IMG/VR virus record: IMGVR_UViG_3300008119_000546
Location: 1-56,564 of that record
DNA: 56,564 nt
DNA from: a virus
Strand: one strand, 5' to 3'
Every line of letters starts with the position of its first letter. Positions within the stretch are counted from its first letter, which is position 1. Below, piece by piece: positions 15,389 to 24,949 of the stretch. The notes beneath the pieces are model-generated. The model had not been told where the DNA came from. It saw nothing but the letters and a program-made list of their open reading frames with translations, and made no database searches. A program made the translations under genes and the position numbers.

Positions 15389-18300
15389 TATATATTCTTC
15401 CCCTGTCCAACCATTTTAACATTAACTTTAGCCTTTTGTCCAATAACAACTTCAGCCTTTTTAACAATCATATTTGACAATGCCTCGACATCCATTCCTT
15501 CAGACGCATAAATATTTTGATTTACAACATATGAATTACCTGAAGTAGTTCCGTCCTTTAAATTATATTGAGCTTTGTTAAAGTTGTATCTTGGAGATGC
15601 AGCAGCTAATGTATTCATAACATCGTTTGGCATAATGTTGGCACGGTTTTTTAAGTGAACAAATTCTGGTCCCTTTTCTCCAACAAGGTACATTCCACTA
15701 GCTCCACTTTTTACACCAGCAGCAGCCTTACCCATGAAAACAATATTGCCACCTGTCTTGCTCTTGCCATATCTTTGACCATTCCAAATAAAAGTTTCTC
15801 CTATTTGTAGGTCCTGTTGATTTGCAATTGATCTTCTAGCCTGTGCATTTAAAACCTTTGTCTTAACTCCATTATATGTATTTTCATCCATGGCATTTGA
15901 ATAATTTCCTGTAACTGCAATATCTTTTCTTAGGGCTGGCTTTCCGTCTACACCCTTTACAGCATTTACAACATCTTTAAGGGTTGCTCCGCCCTTAATG
16001 CTATTGGCAAGTGCGTCGTTGACTGCAGAACCTGTTCCTGCTTTTGCTAATATTGATAGTGCATTTGCCTGTGGAGAAACTGCAACTTTTTTAGTTACTA
16101 CTTTTCCACCTTCATAATTTTGAAAATCAGTATACCTTGGCATTTTTTCGCCAGTGGCAGCTTCTACTGCAGCAACTAATCCAGCTGCTGCTTCTTTATT
16201 GGTCTTAACATATTCTTCTACTGATTTACCAGCTGCAGCTGCATTACCATAAAGGGCAGTCATTGAATCATTGACCTTGTCTATTGCTGCTTTTTGCTCA
16301 TCGTATTTACCACGAACCTTATCTAAGCTTTCACCAGCAAGTGCTGCGCTATCTGCAAGACCTTGCTGCTTATTGCCCATTGCCTCAATGGCAGCCTTAA
16401 GTGGTGCATTTGCAGCTTCATTCGCTTTGTCAATTGCTTTACTTTGAGATTCTGTTTGCTGTTGCGTTGTTAATGATTCTAGATCAAGCCTTAGCTCTTG
16501 AGCTTTTTGAGTGTCTCCAGTTGCTGAAGCATTTTGCATTTCAAGTCTAGTTTTTTCAATCTGTCTGCCAAGGTCGGCGTCTGCTTGTGCAGCAGATAAT
16601 GCTTTCTTTCTAGCTTCTGCAAGTTTATTATTAGCTTCAATTTGCTTGTTTAGTGCAGATATCTTTTCTCTATCAGATATCTGCTGAGAAACTGTTTGAC
16701 CCTTTAATGCCTTAGTGTAAGATTTAATCTTGTCTTCTAGTTTGCCAAGAGCAGAATACTGCTTGCTCAACATTCCGTCTTTACTTGAATTTGTTGCAAC
16801 TACAGATGTTGCTATGGCATTAAATGAATCAGAAATTAATTGTGTTTGAGCAGCGTTTAATTGAGAAAGATCTCCAGTAAATCCTTTTGCCTGCAATCTA
16901 ATTTTTTGCCATACGCTAACAACTGTGTCTGAGCCATTGATCATTTTCTTTACTTCTGGATTTGTTTTTGCCATTTCATCAATTGTTCCCTGGGTAATCA
17001 TTGTCCCAGCTTCCTTTGATTTATTGATCTGGTCAATCATTATTTTTTCAGCTTCTGCAAAACTTAGTGACTTAGTCTTTCCAGTCAAATCTTTTGCTAC
17101 TAGTCTTTCTCTCTTTGCAATTAAATCATTAATTCCAGTCTCAGTTGCCATCAAGGCTGTATTTAATGAGGCTGCTTTTTCCTTATTGCCTTGATCCTTT
17201 GTGTCTTTGCCAAAGCTTGTGACTGCAGATACTGCGGCTGATTGAGGATCTGTAATTGCTTTAAAGTCTGCGTTGCCCATTGTTGCAGTAATTGATTGGT
17301 CGCTCTTATTTGAAAGCTGAAGCATTGTATAAACTTTTTTAGTTGCTTCTTCAGCAGACATGCCAGCTGCTATGAGCTGTTCTTTAATTCTGCGAACTGC
17401 GTCTGGCACCTTATTGGATGGCTGACGGTCTAATGCATCAATCTGCTCACTAAATGTTTCCTTAACTTCAACCTTTAGTTTTTTATATTCTGCAATCGTC
17501 ATCTGGAACGGTGTTCCGCCATCCTTCATGCTTTCATACACAAGCTTATTTGCAGCAGCCATATCTTTTGAATCTTGAATAGTATCTTTTATTTTTGAAC
17601 CAAAGTCTGTAAATCTTAGATTAGCTTTTTTAGCTGCTTCAGCAGTAAGACCAAATGTAGATATGTTAAGAGTTTGTCCTTCTTTATAATGTTTCCAGGC
17701 TTTATATCCAACATAAACTGCTGCTGTTACTGCTGCAAGCGGCGCAACTAATCCTGCGGCTGCTGCGGCGGTTGCTCCAAAACCTGCTGAAGCCAGTCCT
17801 GCTGTTGCTGCGCTAGCTGCGGCTCTTGATGCAATCTTGCCACCAATGCCCTTTACAATTGCTTGTCCGCCCATCATTCCAGCCATGCTGCCCATCATTG
17901 CACCATTTTGTCCGCCAAATTTTTCTCCAACCATTCCGCCAACTGCCATACCACCCATCATTCCAACTGTGCTTCCAACCGCTCCTTGTCCGAATGTTGC
18001 TGGGTTTATCATTCCTTTATTCTTTAAATATTGAATTGGATGAAGCATGTTAGAAGTTGTATACCTTGCGTTTGCAGCAAAGTTTTGTCCTAGAGTTGCT
18101 CCGCCATAAGCTCCTGGTGCTACAGGTGGAGGTGAAGCCGCCCAACCCTTAACATATGAACCAGCTGCTTTTATTTGAGCACCAACTGCTTTAGCAGTTG
18201 TAGAAATCTGTGAACCTATGTATTTTATACCAGTTACCAATGGGGTTAGTGCTGATTTAATTTGTCCTGGCAACATTCTTGCTCCAACCACAAGTTGGTC

Positions 18301-21300
18301 TCCAGAATACTTTATGACTCTTCCAGTCATAAGAGCATCTTTTTTAACGCTTGTACCAAATGCAAAGAGTGACATCTCTATTTGTTTTGCGGCAGATAGT
18401 AGAGCTGCTTGTGTTCTATTTAAAGCTGCATGACCTAATGTGAGTCCAGGCATATATGGCAAAGAACCTTGTACCCCGTATTGGTTCGTTCTAACACCGC
18501 CATTGCCAACTACTGTTGTTTTTGATCCAGTCAATGGACCAGGCTTACGCTCAGGTGCTTCTACTGGGGCAGGAACATATGCTGCTGCACGTTCTGCCTT
18601 AGCTCTTTCTTGTGCTGCACGAGCCGCAGGATTTCCCTTACGACCATATGAATCTTTTCCGTAACGAATAACTCCGCCTATTTCGTATCCAGGAATAATC
18701 TTTCCGCTTTGAGAAGGACTAAATATTTCTGGGCCCTTTTCTCCGACAACATAATTTTGTCCTGGAGATACTGGTCCACCCATTTCTCTTTTACCATCGA
18801 TGCTAAAGATTTTCTTCTTTAGCTCTGCAGTCATTGGTGTATCTTTTCTTGAATCCCAATTTAAATATTTGTTTCTAAGAATATCTTTATCGATTGGAGA
18901 TAGCTGTCTTAATAGATTTCTATCGCCAACTAAATCGCTAGCTGCTTGTCTAATTACTGAATCTAATGATGATGGCTCAAGAGCATTCTTTAGTGAACCT
19001 TGTGCATCCTTAACATAGCCATAAGGCTTTTCTCTTGCCATTGCAGCGGCAAACTTATCATAGAGTAGCTTTTGTGTATGTTTTCTTAAACCAGAACTTG
19101 CAAACAATGTGTTTGCCATTTCAATAGATAACGAGTTAACACCCCATGGAGCAGACTCATATGCACTAGGCTTAGGTGCTCCAGTTGGTCCAAATCCTGC
19201 ACCAATCCTTCTCATAGCTAATCCCTTAAGGACATTGCCAATTGTTCCTCCATGATTAAATCCATTTAAAGGTGTCTTAAAGGAATTGTCTGCAAGTGAT
19301 ATTGCATGTCCTTTTTGTCTTATTCTTAATTCTGCTTCTTCCTTTAGCTTCTTTAATGCTGCTGGAGTTAATGCCACACCATTGGCTGGCTTTACTGCAG
19401 AATGAATTCCATGAAATTCTTGCCAGTTAACATTCCTGCCCTGCTCAAGTCTTCTAATCATAGATGCATATACAGCTGACTCTTCTGCATTTAAATTAAA
19501 TTGTGAAATAGTTTTCTTTAATGCTGGAAGAACTGTATCAATTTCAGCAATCATTGCTTCATGATATTGCTTTGGTGTCATTCCCTTTGGTATGTTTAAT
19601 GTTGATTCTGCAAAGAATCTCTTTGCTCCGCCCCTTACTCCAAGCAAGTTAATACGTGCTTGGTCTGACATTGATATCATCTCTGGTTCGTAAGCTCTCT
19701 TACCAGAAGCCGTCTTGAATACACCAGCGGTTCCTACATCTGCTAGTGTGCCTCCGTAGAGATTACCTCTACCTAAATCTTTATCGCCTCTTAGGTTAGC
19801 TGCTACTAATTGCTTAAAATAATCTTTCTTTGTAAAATCTGCTGACTGCTTAGCAAATGCCTCATTGTATGGAGACTCTAAAACAATAAGCTTTCTTTTG
19901 CCAGTTGGATCAGTTGGATCAATCATTGTTCTAATTGATTGTTGTGGAGAATTAAGTCCGTGTGCTTGCCTTGCAATGATGGTTGCACGTTGTTCGGCTA
20001 ATGCAGCAGTTTCATCCATAACTGGTTTAACGAATACTCTTGTTCCATCTGGCTTTTCATATACCCCACCGATTCCTGGTACAGGGAAACTTCTTCCAGA
20101 TGTAGGTGTTATTAATTTACCAAAATCTGTTGGCTCCATAGAAGCAAACCTACTGTTTTTAAGTCCAGTATTAATTTCTTCCATATGAAGTCTAGCTTTT
20201 CTTTGTTGCTCAACATCTTTAATTCTTCTAGGCATTCCAAGGAATAGTGGTCTCCCGTATGAGCGCTTGCCCTTTGTAACAGAACCACCAATCATTCCGC
20301 CAGCATTTTTTCTTTCTACTACATTTCTTTTTAGAAGCTTTAGCTTAGCCGCAGATCCTCCTGCAGCAACAATGCTTGAATCTATAAATGGGATAAATGA
20401 ATCAAAGGTTATGTCTCCCTTTTCATCTCCAATTTTCTTTGACTCTTTGCCCTTTAATGACGCAGCAATTTTTGCATCAATTTCTTTTTCGGTATCTGAC
20501 CATTTTGATCTATGAACGCCTGCACGTTGCATAATTGTGTCATACTTACCTGTACGAGACATATTTCTTTCTAAGAAATTTTTTGCAATTAGGGTTCCAT
20601 GGTTTGCCTGAAGATTAGATCTTGAATCATAATCAACAGTATACTTACTTACAAATCTTCTACCATCTCTCACTGATGCTCTAGTTAAATGCGTAGCGTG
20701 TGTAATTCTTTCAAGGTCCAATGGTGGCAGTTTATTCTTTGCTAGTAATTTATCAAGTGCCCCACCACGCTCTAAATGCCCTGGCTCAATTGTAAAGGTG
20801 TCTCTGGCAAATCCTTTGTCCATTCCGCCTCTGCCAGTTCTTATAGAGCCAGAAAAATCTTCTAGTATGCTTGCAGCTCTTCTTCTTTCTCCAGCAGGTA
20901 AAGACTTTATATAGTCGTTAAGAACGGACCTTGTTGTTGCTCCTCTAGCTAACCAAGATCTGGATCCATAACCGCCTACATACTGTGCATCTCTTTCTCT
21001 TACGGCTGCTCTTTCTAAATTTCTTTTTTCTGCTAGTGTAACTAACTGTTTTCTATATGCTGTTCTATTTGATGTAAACAAGCCTCTTATTATTGCAGCA
21101 GACGGTGGTACTAAACCATAATTAGATCTAGAGAGTGTAATGTTTCCGCCAGCCATGTTTGCTTGCAGTGGTGTGCCATTGTTGGCAGCATCTACTGCTC
21201 TAAAAAGTTCTGGGTTATTCTGTAGTCCTGGACCAAACACTGTCTCCTGTGGAGTAAGCAAGGCAGTGATGTTGCTTCCAGAATCTTTATGTGTTGAAGG

Positions 21301-24174
21301 TGCTGCTGCGACTAATGCTGCGTTTCTTGGGTCTAATGACGCCTCCTGATTTAATACATATCCACCAAGCGGTACGGATCCCATTCTATCATCATAGTCA
21401 ATTGATGCTGGTCCAGTAACCCGTGTTTTATTTGCACTAAACTTTTCAACCTTACCGCCTTCATTAAATCTAGGCTTTGTTGTTTGAATACTATAACCAG
21501 CTCCAGAAGTTCTAACTCCAAGACCACGTGCTATTGAGTCTACTAACTTAGATGTTTCTGATTTATGGAAAAGCTCTTTCATGTTTGATTTTCCAGCTGC
21601 GCTTACAACTGGCTGAGTTGTTAATGGCACTGTAGTCAAACTAATAGTTCTTGCTTGAGCTGCTGCAACACCTTGTGCTGTTTGAACCATCATTGCTTCT
21701 ACTTGTGCATTTAATGCAAATATTTTAGCTCTTGCTGCTTCTACTGTAATCTTACCAGCTTGTAGCTGCTTAACAATTAAAGCAGTTTCGTCTGCTGCCA
21801 AAGAAGTTATCTTTGTCATTTGTGGAAGTAATGCTTGGTATGAATCTGTTAATGACGCAGTTACTGTTCCTGTAGCAGCTACTTCTGTTTTAAGTAATGC
21901 TAATTCTGCTTTTGACTGCATAGCAATTGCTGCCGTCATTGAATGCCATTTTGCTGCTTCTGCTGCTACTATACCATTAGAGACTCCATTTACTGAAGTA
22001 ACTCCAGGAATTCTTGGAAGATCATCATTCATGTATGTTTGTGGTGAATTTGAAAGTCTTAGGTTTACTGGCTTAGGACCAGGAACAGTAGAGAATATTG
22101 TTTCACCTGCTCTTTGTTCTGCAGTTTTTGATCCAGTTGGAATAACGTGAGACATGTCTCTTGAATAAGGTCTACCTACAAGAGGGTTGTCTTTGTCTAC
22201 AATTCTTCCTCCGCCACGCAAAACTGGGCTTCCTGCTACAGTAGACATGCTATTGCTTGTTGCAACAGTAGAAGACATGGCGCTTAATTTTAGTTTATCA
22301 AATGACGCTGCTAAAGTTAAGACTGCATCTGAAAATGTAGCAGCTGCTTTTGTGTCACTATAAAATGATTGCTCTACGGTTTTTGCAGCATTTGATGCTG
22401 CCATTAACTCTGGTGTTAATAGCTTAAATCCTGTTCCGCCTTTGCCAATATTCTTTAACGCAAATATTCCTTTTATTATATATCCAAAGAAGTTGGCGAG
22501 TACACCAGTTAACATAATAATAGGTCCAGCAATTGCTGTAAGACTTCCAATAAATCCTAGTACTGCTTTAATAGGTCCAGGAAGATTTCCAATAAACTTT
22601 ACAATTCCATCAATTGCATTTAATACAAATGTTCCTACTTTTAAGAATTGCTCTCCAATTACTGCAAGGTCTGCCTTTACGGCTTCAAGTGCTCTTCTGT
22701 ATTTACCAGAAGCAGACTCTGTCATTGCTTTTAATTCTCGCTCAGATATACTAGCTAAATCTTGTGTACTAGCTTTCATTAAGTCTAATACTTGTAAAGT
22801 CTGACTTCCTTCTTTTCCAAGGTTTTCAAACAACGCATTGATTCTTGCAAACTGAAACTTTCCAAATAGCTGCTCGATTGCTCTTGCTCTTTGCAATGGT
22901 TGTAGTGAGTCTAAAGAATCCTTAAGGGCCATGATTGTTCCAGTTAAGTTGCCAGCATTTTTATTAACAATTCCAGCTAAATCAATTCCCATTCCCATGA
23001 ACTGCTCTTTAGCAACCTTGGTTGGATTAATTATCGACGCTAATGCCGACTTTAGTGCGTTAGCTCCTTCTGAAGCATTAATTCCACCCTCACGCATTGC
23101 TGTTAAATAAAGTGCAAGATCTTGAACATCTCCACCCAATGCTTTTACAACTGGGCCAGCTTTAGGGATAGCCTCTACTAAATCTGCAAGGCTTGTTGAA
23201 GTTTGGTTTTCAACTGCGTTAAGAAAGTCAATGGATTGAGCAAGCTCTTCTGTACTTTGCCCAAATGCTGTTTGAATTGATAGAGTAGCTTTCATTGCCT
23301 CTTGTCTATCAACTTCACCAAGAATTGCAAGTCTAGTTGTTTGTCTTGTTGAGTCTAGAAGATCTACGCCCTCTTTACCAGTTGCAGCAATGTCAGCGGC
23401 CAAGGCAATTGTTTCTGTAAAGTTTGCACCTAACCCAGATGCTAATTCTCTAGACAGAGCTGATACATCTTTTCTAACTTTTAACAGGTCTGCTGATGAT
23501 GTTGCTGTTAATCCACCATAAACCTTTGTAAGTCTTACAAGCTCTTCGTCTGCTTGCCTAAATGCTTTTGCTGCAGCCATTCCAAATGCTGCTAGAGGTA
23601 CTGTAAGTCCTACAGTAAGTTGTCTACCAGCCCACTGTGTATTCTTACCCCAGTTAATAAGCTGGTTAGACCCATCCATCATTACCTTGTTCATAATGGA
23701 TAGTTCTTGTCTTAATAATGCAGACTTATTTTTTGTTGCGTCTAGTCCAGATTGAACCATTACGTTGTATTGCATTAATCCTTGAGCGTTTTTACCTAAC
23801 GGCTGTATGATTGCGTTCTCAAGCATTACTTGCTGTTTAGCTAAGTCTCTAACTAATGAGCTAGTTTTTTGTGTATGTCCTTGCCAGGTTCTAAAGTATT
23901 GCCCTAGCTTCATTCTTCCGCTATCTAGGTTCTGTCCGAACTTAGATACGTCTGAAGTTAGTGTTACAAAGTGTCTGGCAAACTGGCCAGTGGAGCGCAT
24001 GGTTTCGTCAAACTGACGATTCATTACTCCAACTTGGCTAGTTAAATTTTTATTTAAACCAATTGTTGTAGCTTGAAGTTTTAGAAGCTGGGTGGTCACC
24101 GCTTGTAACTGCGCTGTTAGGCTACTAAAATTAGCCGTCGCAGTTATGTTGGTAACTATATTTTGATCTGCCAA
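15388..24174 (-). CDS. Tail tape measure protein (2928 aa) with kinase-like insert
   Basis: Sets tail length and is ejected with the DNA. Residues about 200-480 form the tape-measure core of the PhageMin_Tail family (ADIAATGKEGVDLL, AMREGGINASEGANALKSAL). Hydrophobic segments lie at about 527-573 and a glycine-zipper/alanine-rich stretch at about 2064-2155 (GMMGGMAVGGMVG), likely membrane-inserting. The motif VGEKGPEIFSPS and a second copy VGEKGPEFVHL are typical tape-measure repeats. Residues about 1345-1500 contain a protein-kinase-like set of motifs (see findings). A long coiled coil follows residue 2400 or so. At about 1.5 angstrom per residue an all-helical ruler would correspond to a tail near 440 nm, unusually long. 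Start ATG lies close after the gpGT stop. Confidence 0.95.
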   Translation of the reverse strand: MADQNIVTNITATANFSSLTAQLQAVTTQLLKLQATTIGLNKNLTSQVGVMNRQFDETMRSTGQFARHFVTLTSDVSKFGQNLDSGRMKLGQYFRTWQGHTQKTSSLVRDLAKQQVMLENAIIQPLGKNAQGLMQYNVMVQSGLDATKNKSALLRQELSIMNKVMMDGSNQLINWGKNTQWAGRQLTVGLTVPLAAFGMAAAKAFRQADEELVRLTKVYGGLTATSSADLLKVRKDVSALSRELASGLGANFTETIALAADIAATGKEGVDLLDSTRQTTRLAILGEVDRQEAMKATLSIQTAFGQSTEELAQSIDFLNAVENQTSTSLADLVEAIPKAGPVVKALGGDVQDLALYLTAMREGGINASEGANALKSALASIINPTKVAKEQFMGMGIDLAGIVNKNAGNLTGTIMALKDSLDSLQPLQRARAIEQLFGKFQFARINALFENLGKEGSQTLQVLDLMKASTQDLASISERELKAMTESASGKYRRALEAVKADLAVIGEQFLKVGTFVLNAIDGIVKFIGNLPGPIKAVLGFIGSLTAIAGPIIMLTGVLANFFGYIIKGIFALKNIGKGGTGFKLLTPELMAASNAAKTVEQSFYSDTKAAATFSDAVLTLAASFDKLKLSAMSSTVATSNSMSTVAGSPVLRGGGRIVDKDNPLVGRPYSRDMSHVIPTGSKTAEQRAGETIFSTVPGPKPVNLRLSNSPQTYMNDDLPRIPGVTSVNGVSNGIVAAEAAKWHSMTAAIAMQSKAELALLKTEVAATGTVTASLTDSYQALLPQMTKITSLAADETALIVKQLQAGKITVEAARAKIFALNAQVEAMMVQTAQGVAAAQARTISLTTVPLTTQPVVSAAGKSNMKELFHKSETSKLVDSIARGLGVRTSGAGYSIQTTKPRFNEGGKVEKFSANKTRVTGPASIDYDDRMGSVPLGGYVLNQEASLDPRNAALVAAAPSTHKDSGSNITALLTPQETVFGPGLQNNPELFRAVDAANNGTPLQANMAGGNITLSRSNYGLVPPSAAIIRGLFTSNRTAYRKQLVTLAEKRNLERAAVRERDAQYVGGYGSRSWLARGATTRSVLNDYIKSLPAGERRRAASILEDFSGSIRTGRGGMDKGFARDTFTIEPGHLERGGALDKLLAKNKLPPLDLERITHATHLTRASVRDGRRFVSKYTVDYDSRSNLQANHGTLIAKNFLERNMSRTGKYDTIMQRAGVHRSKWSDTEKEIDAKIAASLKGKESKKIGDEKGDITFDSFIPFIDSSIVAAGGSAAKLKLLKRNVVERKNAGGMIGGSVTKGKRSYGRPLFLGMPRRIKDVEQQRKARLHMEEINTGLKNSRFASMEPTDFGKLITPTSGRSFPVPGIGGVYEKPDGTRVFVKPVMDETAALAEQRATIIARQAHGLNSPQQSIRTMIDPTDPTGKRKLIVLESPYNEAFAKQSADFTKKDYFKQLVAANLRGDKDLGRGNLYGGTLADVGTAGVFKTASGKRAYEPEMISMSDQARINLLGVRGGAKRFFAESTLNIPKGMTPKQYHEAMIAEIDTVLPALKKTISQFNLNAEESAVYASMIRRLEQGRNVNWQEFHGIHSAVKPANGVALTPAALKKLKEEAELRIRQKGHAISLADNSFKTPLNGFNHGGTIGNVLKGLAMRRIGAGFGPTGAPKPSAYESAPWGVNSLSIEMANTLFASSGLRKHTQKLLYDKFAAAMAREKPYGYVKDAQGSLKNALEPSSLDSVIRQAASDLVGDRNLLRQLSPIDKDILRNKYLNWDSRKDTPMTAELKKKIFSIDGKREMGGPVSPGQNYVVGEKGPEIFSPSQSGKIIPGYEIGGVIRYGKDSYGRKGNPAARAAQERAKAERAAAYVPAPVEAPERKPGPLTGSKTTVVGNGGVRTNQYGVQGSLPYMPGLTLGHAALNRTQAALLSAAKQIEMSLFAFGTSVKKDALMTGRVIKYSGDQLVVGARMLPGQIKSALTPLVTGIKYIGSQISTTAKAVGAQIKAAGSYVKGWAASPPPVAPGAYGGATLGQNFAANARYTTSNMLHPIQYLKNKGMINPATFGQGAVGSTVGMMGGMAVGGMVGEKFGGQNGAMMGSMAGMMGGQAIVKGIGGKIASRAAASAATAGLASAGFGATAAAAAGLVAPLAAVTAAVYVGYKAWKHYKEGQTLNISTFGLTAEAAKKANLRFTDFGSKIKDTIQDSKDMAAANKLVYESMKDGGTPFQMTIAEYKKLKVEVKETFSEQIDALDRQPSNKVPDAVRRIKEQLIAAGMSAEEATKKVYTMLQLSNKSDQSITATMGNADFKAITDPQSAAVSAVTSFGKDTKDQGNKEKAASLNTALMATETGINDLIAKRERLVAKDLTGKTKSLSFAEAEKIMIDQINKSKEAGTMITQGTIDEMAKTNPEVKKMINGSDTVVSVWQKIRLQAKGFTGDLSQLNAAQTQLISDSFNAIATSVVATNSSKDGMLSKQYSALGKLEDKIKSYTKALKGQTVSQQISDREKISALNKQIEANNKLAEARKKALSAAQADADLGRQIEKTRLEMQNASATGDTQKAQELRLDLESLTTQQQTESQSKAIDKANEAANAPLKAAIEAMGNKQQGLADSAALAGESLDKVRGKYDEQKAAIDKVNDSMTALYGNAAAAGKSVEEYVKTNKEAAAGLVAAVEAATGEKMPRYTDFQNYEGGKVVTKKVAVSPQANALSILAKAGTGSAVNDALANSIKGGATLKDVVNAVKGVDGKPALRKDIAVTGNYSNAMDENTYNGVKTKVLNAQARRSIANQQDLQIGETFIWNGQRYGKSKTGGNIVFMGKAAAGVKSGASGMYLVGEKGPEFVHLKNRANIMPNDVMNTLAAASPRYNFNKAQYNLKDGTTSGNSYVVNQNIYASEGMDVEALSNMIVKKAEVVIGQKAKVNVKMVGQGKNI
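19400..20150 (-). other. Kinase-like segment inside the tape measure protein
   Basis: Residues about 1345-1590 of the tape measure. In order: glycine-rich PGIGGVYEKPDG, strand RVFVKP with Lys1383, helix with Glu1394 (ALAEQRATII), hinge-like KLIVLESP, GDKDLGRGN with Asp1466 and Asn1471 at the D-x4-N spacing of protein kinases, then LADVG with Asp1479. This order is that of protein, PI or HipA-like kinases. Assignment is by eye. Confidence 0.5.
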
Positions 24175-24178
24175 CTAC

Positions 24179-24837
24179 CTACTCCTTTTTGTATCCGAGT
24201 CCCGCTCCGATACCAAACCCTGCTTCTGAAGCAAACTGACCTTGTAATGAAACAACATCAGATGCATCTGCAGATATTCCAAGAGCATTTCTTTTTACAT
24301 CTTCAAAGCTCTTGCTTCCTTCTTGTTCTCCACCGTCAAGCTCTATGCCTTGTATGGATGCCAGAAACTTTCTTTTTTCTGATTCAGTCTTTTGCATTGC
24401 TGAGAAGGTTTGAATTAACTCTGGCATTGAAAGACTGTCTTCCAATTCTTCGTAGTTCTTATAGTTGCCTATTAAGAATACTTCTCCTTCTAGTGCAGCT
24501 AGATCTAGTTCTGACCAGCTAGAACCGCTGCTGCTAGCAAATTTGGATCATCCATCTTGATGCCACCACAAACTTCAAGGATGCGGTTAATTGTAGGAAC
24601 GTCAAGAGTGTCCTCAAATGCGTCTCTATCTTTTACCAAATCTGGAAGCTGCTTCTCTAGTGCTACTGCACAAGCATCGATTAGGATGGTTAGCGTCTCA
24701 TCTTCTGTAGTTACTTCTGCTGTCTTTGCAATGGCTGCCATAAACTTTCTAAGCTCTTTAATTGTTAAAGGCTTTAGCTTTACGGTTGCGCCATTTTGTA
24801 GTTGAATCTCTTCTACATCATATACTGTTGTTGCCAA
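24179..24837 (-). CDS. Tail assembly chaperone gpGT, made by -1 frameshift
   Basis: The long form reads 100 codons of the gpG frame to the heptamer A AAT TTG (24544-24538), slips back one base and continues in frame -1 to a stop at 24179, giving about 219 residues. The junction reads ...DDPNL then LASSSGSSWSELDLAALE. The extension is helical and charged and ends with FGIGAGLGYKKE, a typical gpT tail. Such chaperones coat the tape measure during tail assembly, and the pair always sits just upstream of it. The slippery site is the canonical X XXY YYZ type in the correct frame. Confidence 0.9.
24505..24837 (-). CDS. Tail assembly chaperone gpG
   Basis: 110 residues, the short form. MATTVYDVEEIQLQNGATVK then LKPLTIKELRKFM and a helical body ending DDPNLLAAAVLAGQN match tail assembly chaperones between the major tail protein and tape measure. 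The start is TTG at 24837, chosen because a perfect AGGAGG (24850-24845) lies seven bases upstream and no ATG is better placed. Together with gpGT it escorts the tape measure while the tail tube polymerises. Confidence 0.9.
   Translation of the reverse strand: MATTVYDVEEIQLQNGATVKLKPLTIKELRKFMAAIAKTAEVTTEDETLTILIDACAVALEKQLPDLVKDRDAFEDTLDVPTINRILEVCGGIKMDDPNLLAAAVLAGQN
24538..24544 (-). other. -1 ribosomal frameshift heptamer AAATTTG
   Basis: Read in the gpG frame as A AAT TTG after codon CCA, an X XXY YYZ slippery sequence. After slipping, the -1 frame is open for 120 codons to 24179. Confidence 0.9.
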
Positions 24838-24867
24838 TTTAAATCCTCCTAGGATCTCGTCTTAATT

Positions 24868-24896
24868 ATTGTATCATATCAGAAATACCAATACAA
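24868..24896 (-). promoter_or_regulatory. Probable promoter for the tail chaperone / tape measure operon
   Basis: TACAAT (24873-24868) with TTGTAT 17 bases upstream (24896-24891); the -35 matches only three of six consensus positions. It starts immediately after the bidirectional terminator and precedes AGGAGG and the TTG start. Confidence 0.45.
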
Positions 24897-24900
24897 TGAC

Positions 24901-24930
24901 AAAACCCCCCTAATTTCTTAGGGGGGTTTT
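24901..24930. terminator. Intrinsic terminator after the major tail protein gene
   Basis: A 13-bp perfect stem AAAACCCCCCTAA/TTAGGGGGGTTTT with a 4-base loop. On the minus strand it ends in GGGGGGTTTT, 20 bases past the stop at 24950. The symmetry makes it potentially bidirectional. Confidence 0.95.
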
Positions 24931-24949
24931 ACTAATTAATGTATATTAA

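Noticed and set aside
24179-24445. Separate 88-residue gene after gpG
   Set aside because: Would start at TTG without ribosome-binding site; better explained as the -1 frameshift extension of gpG.
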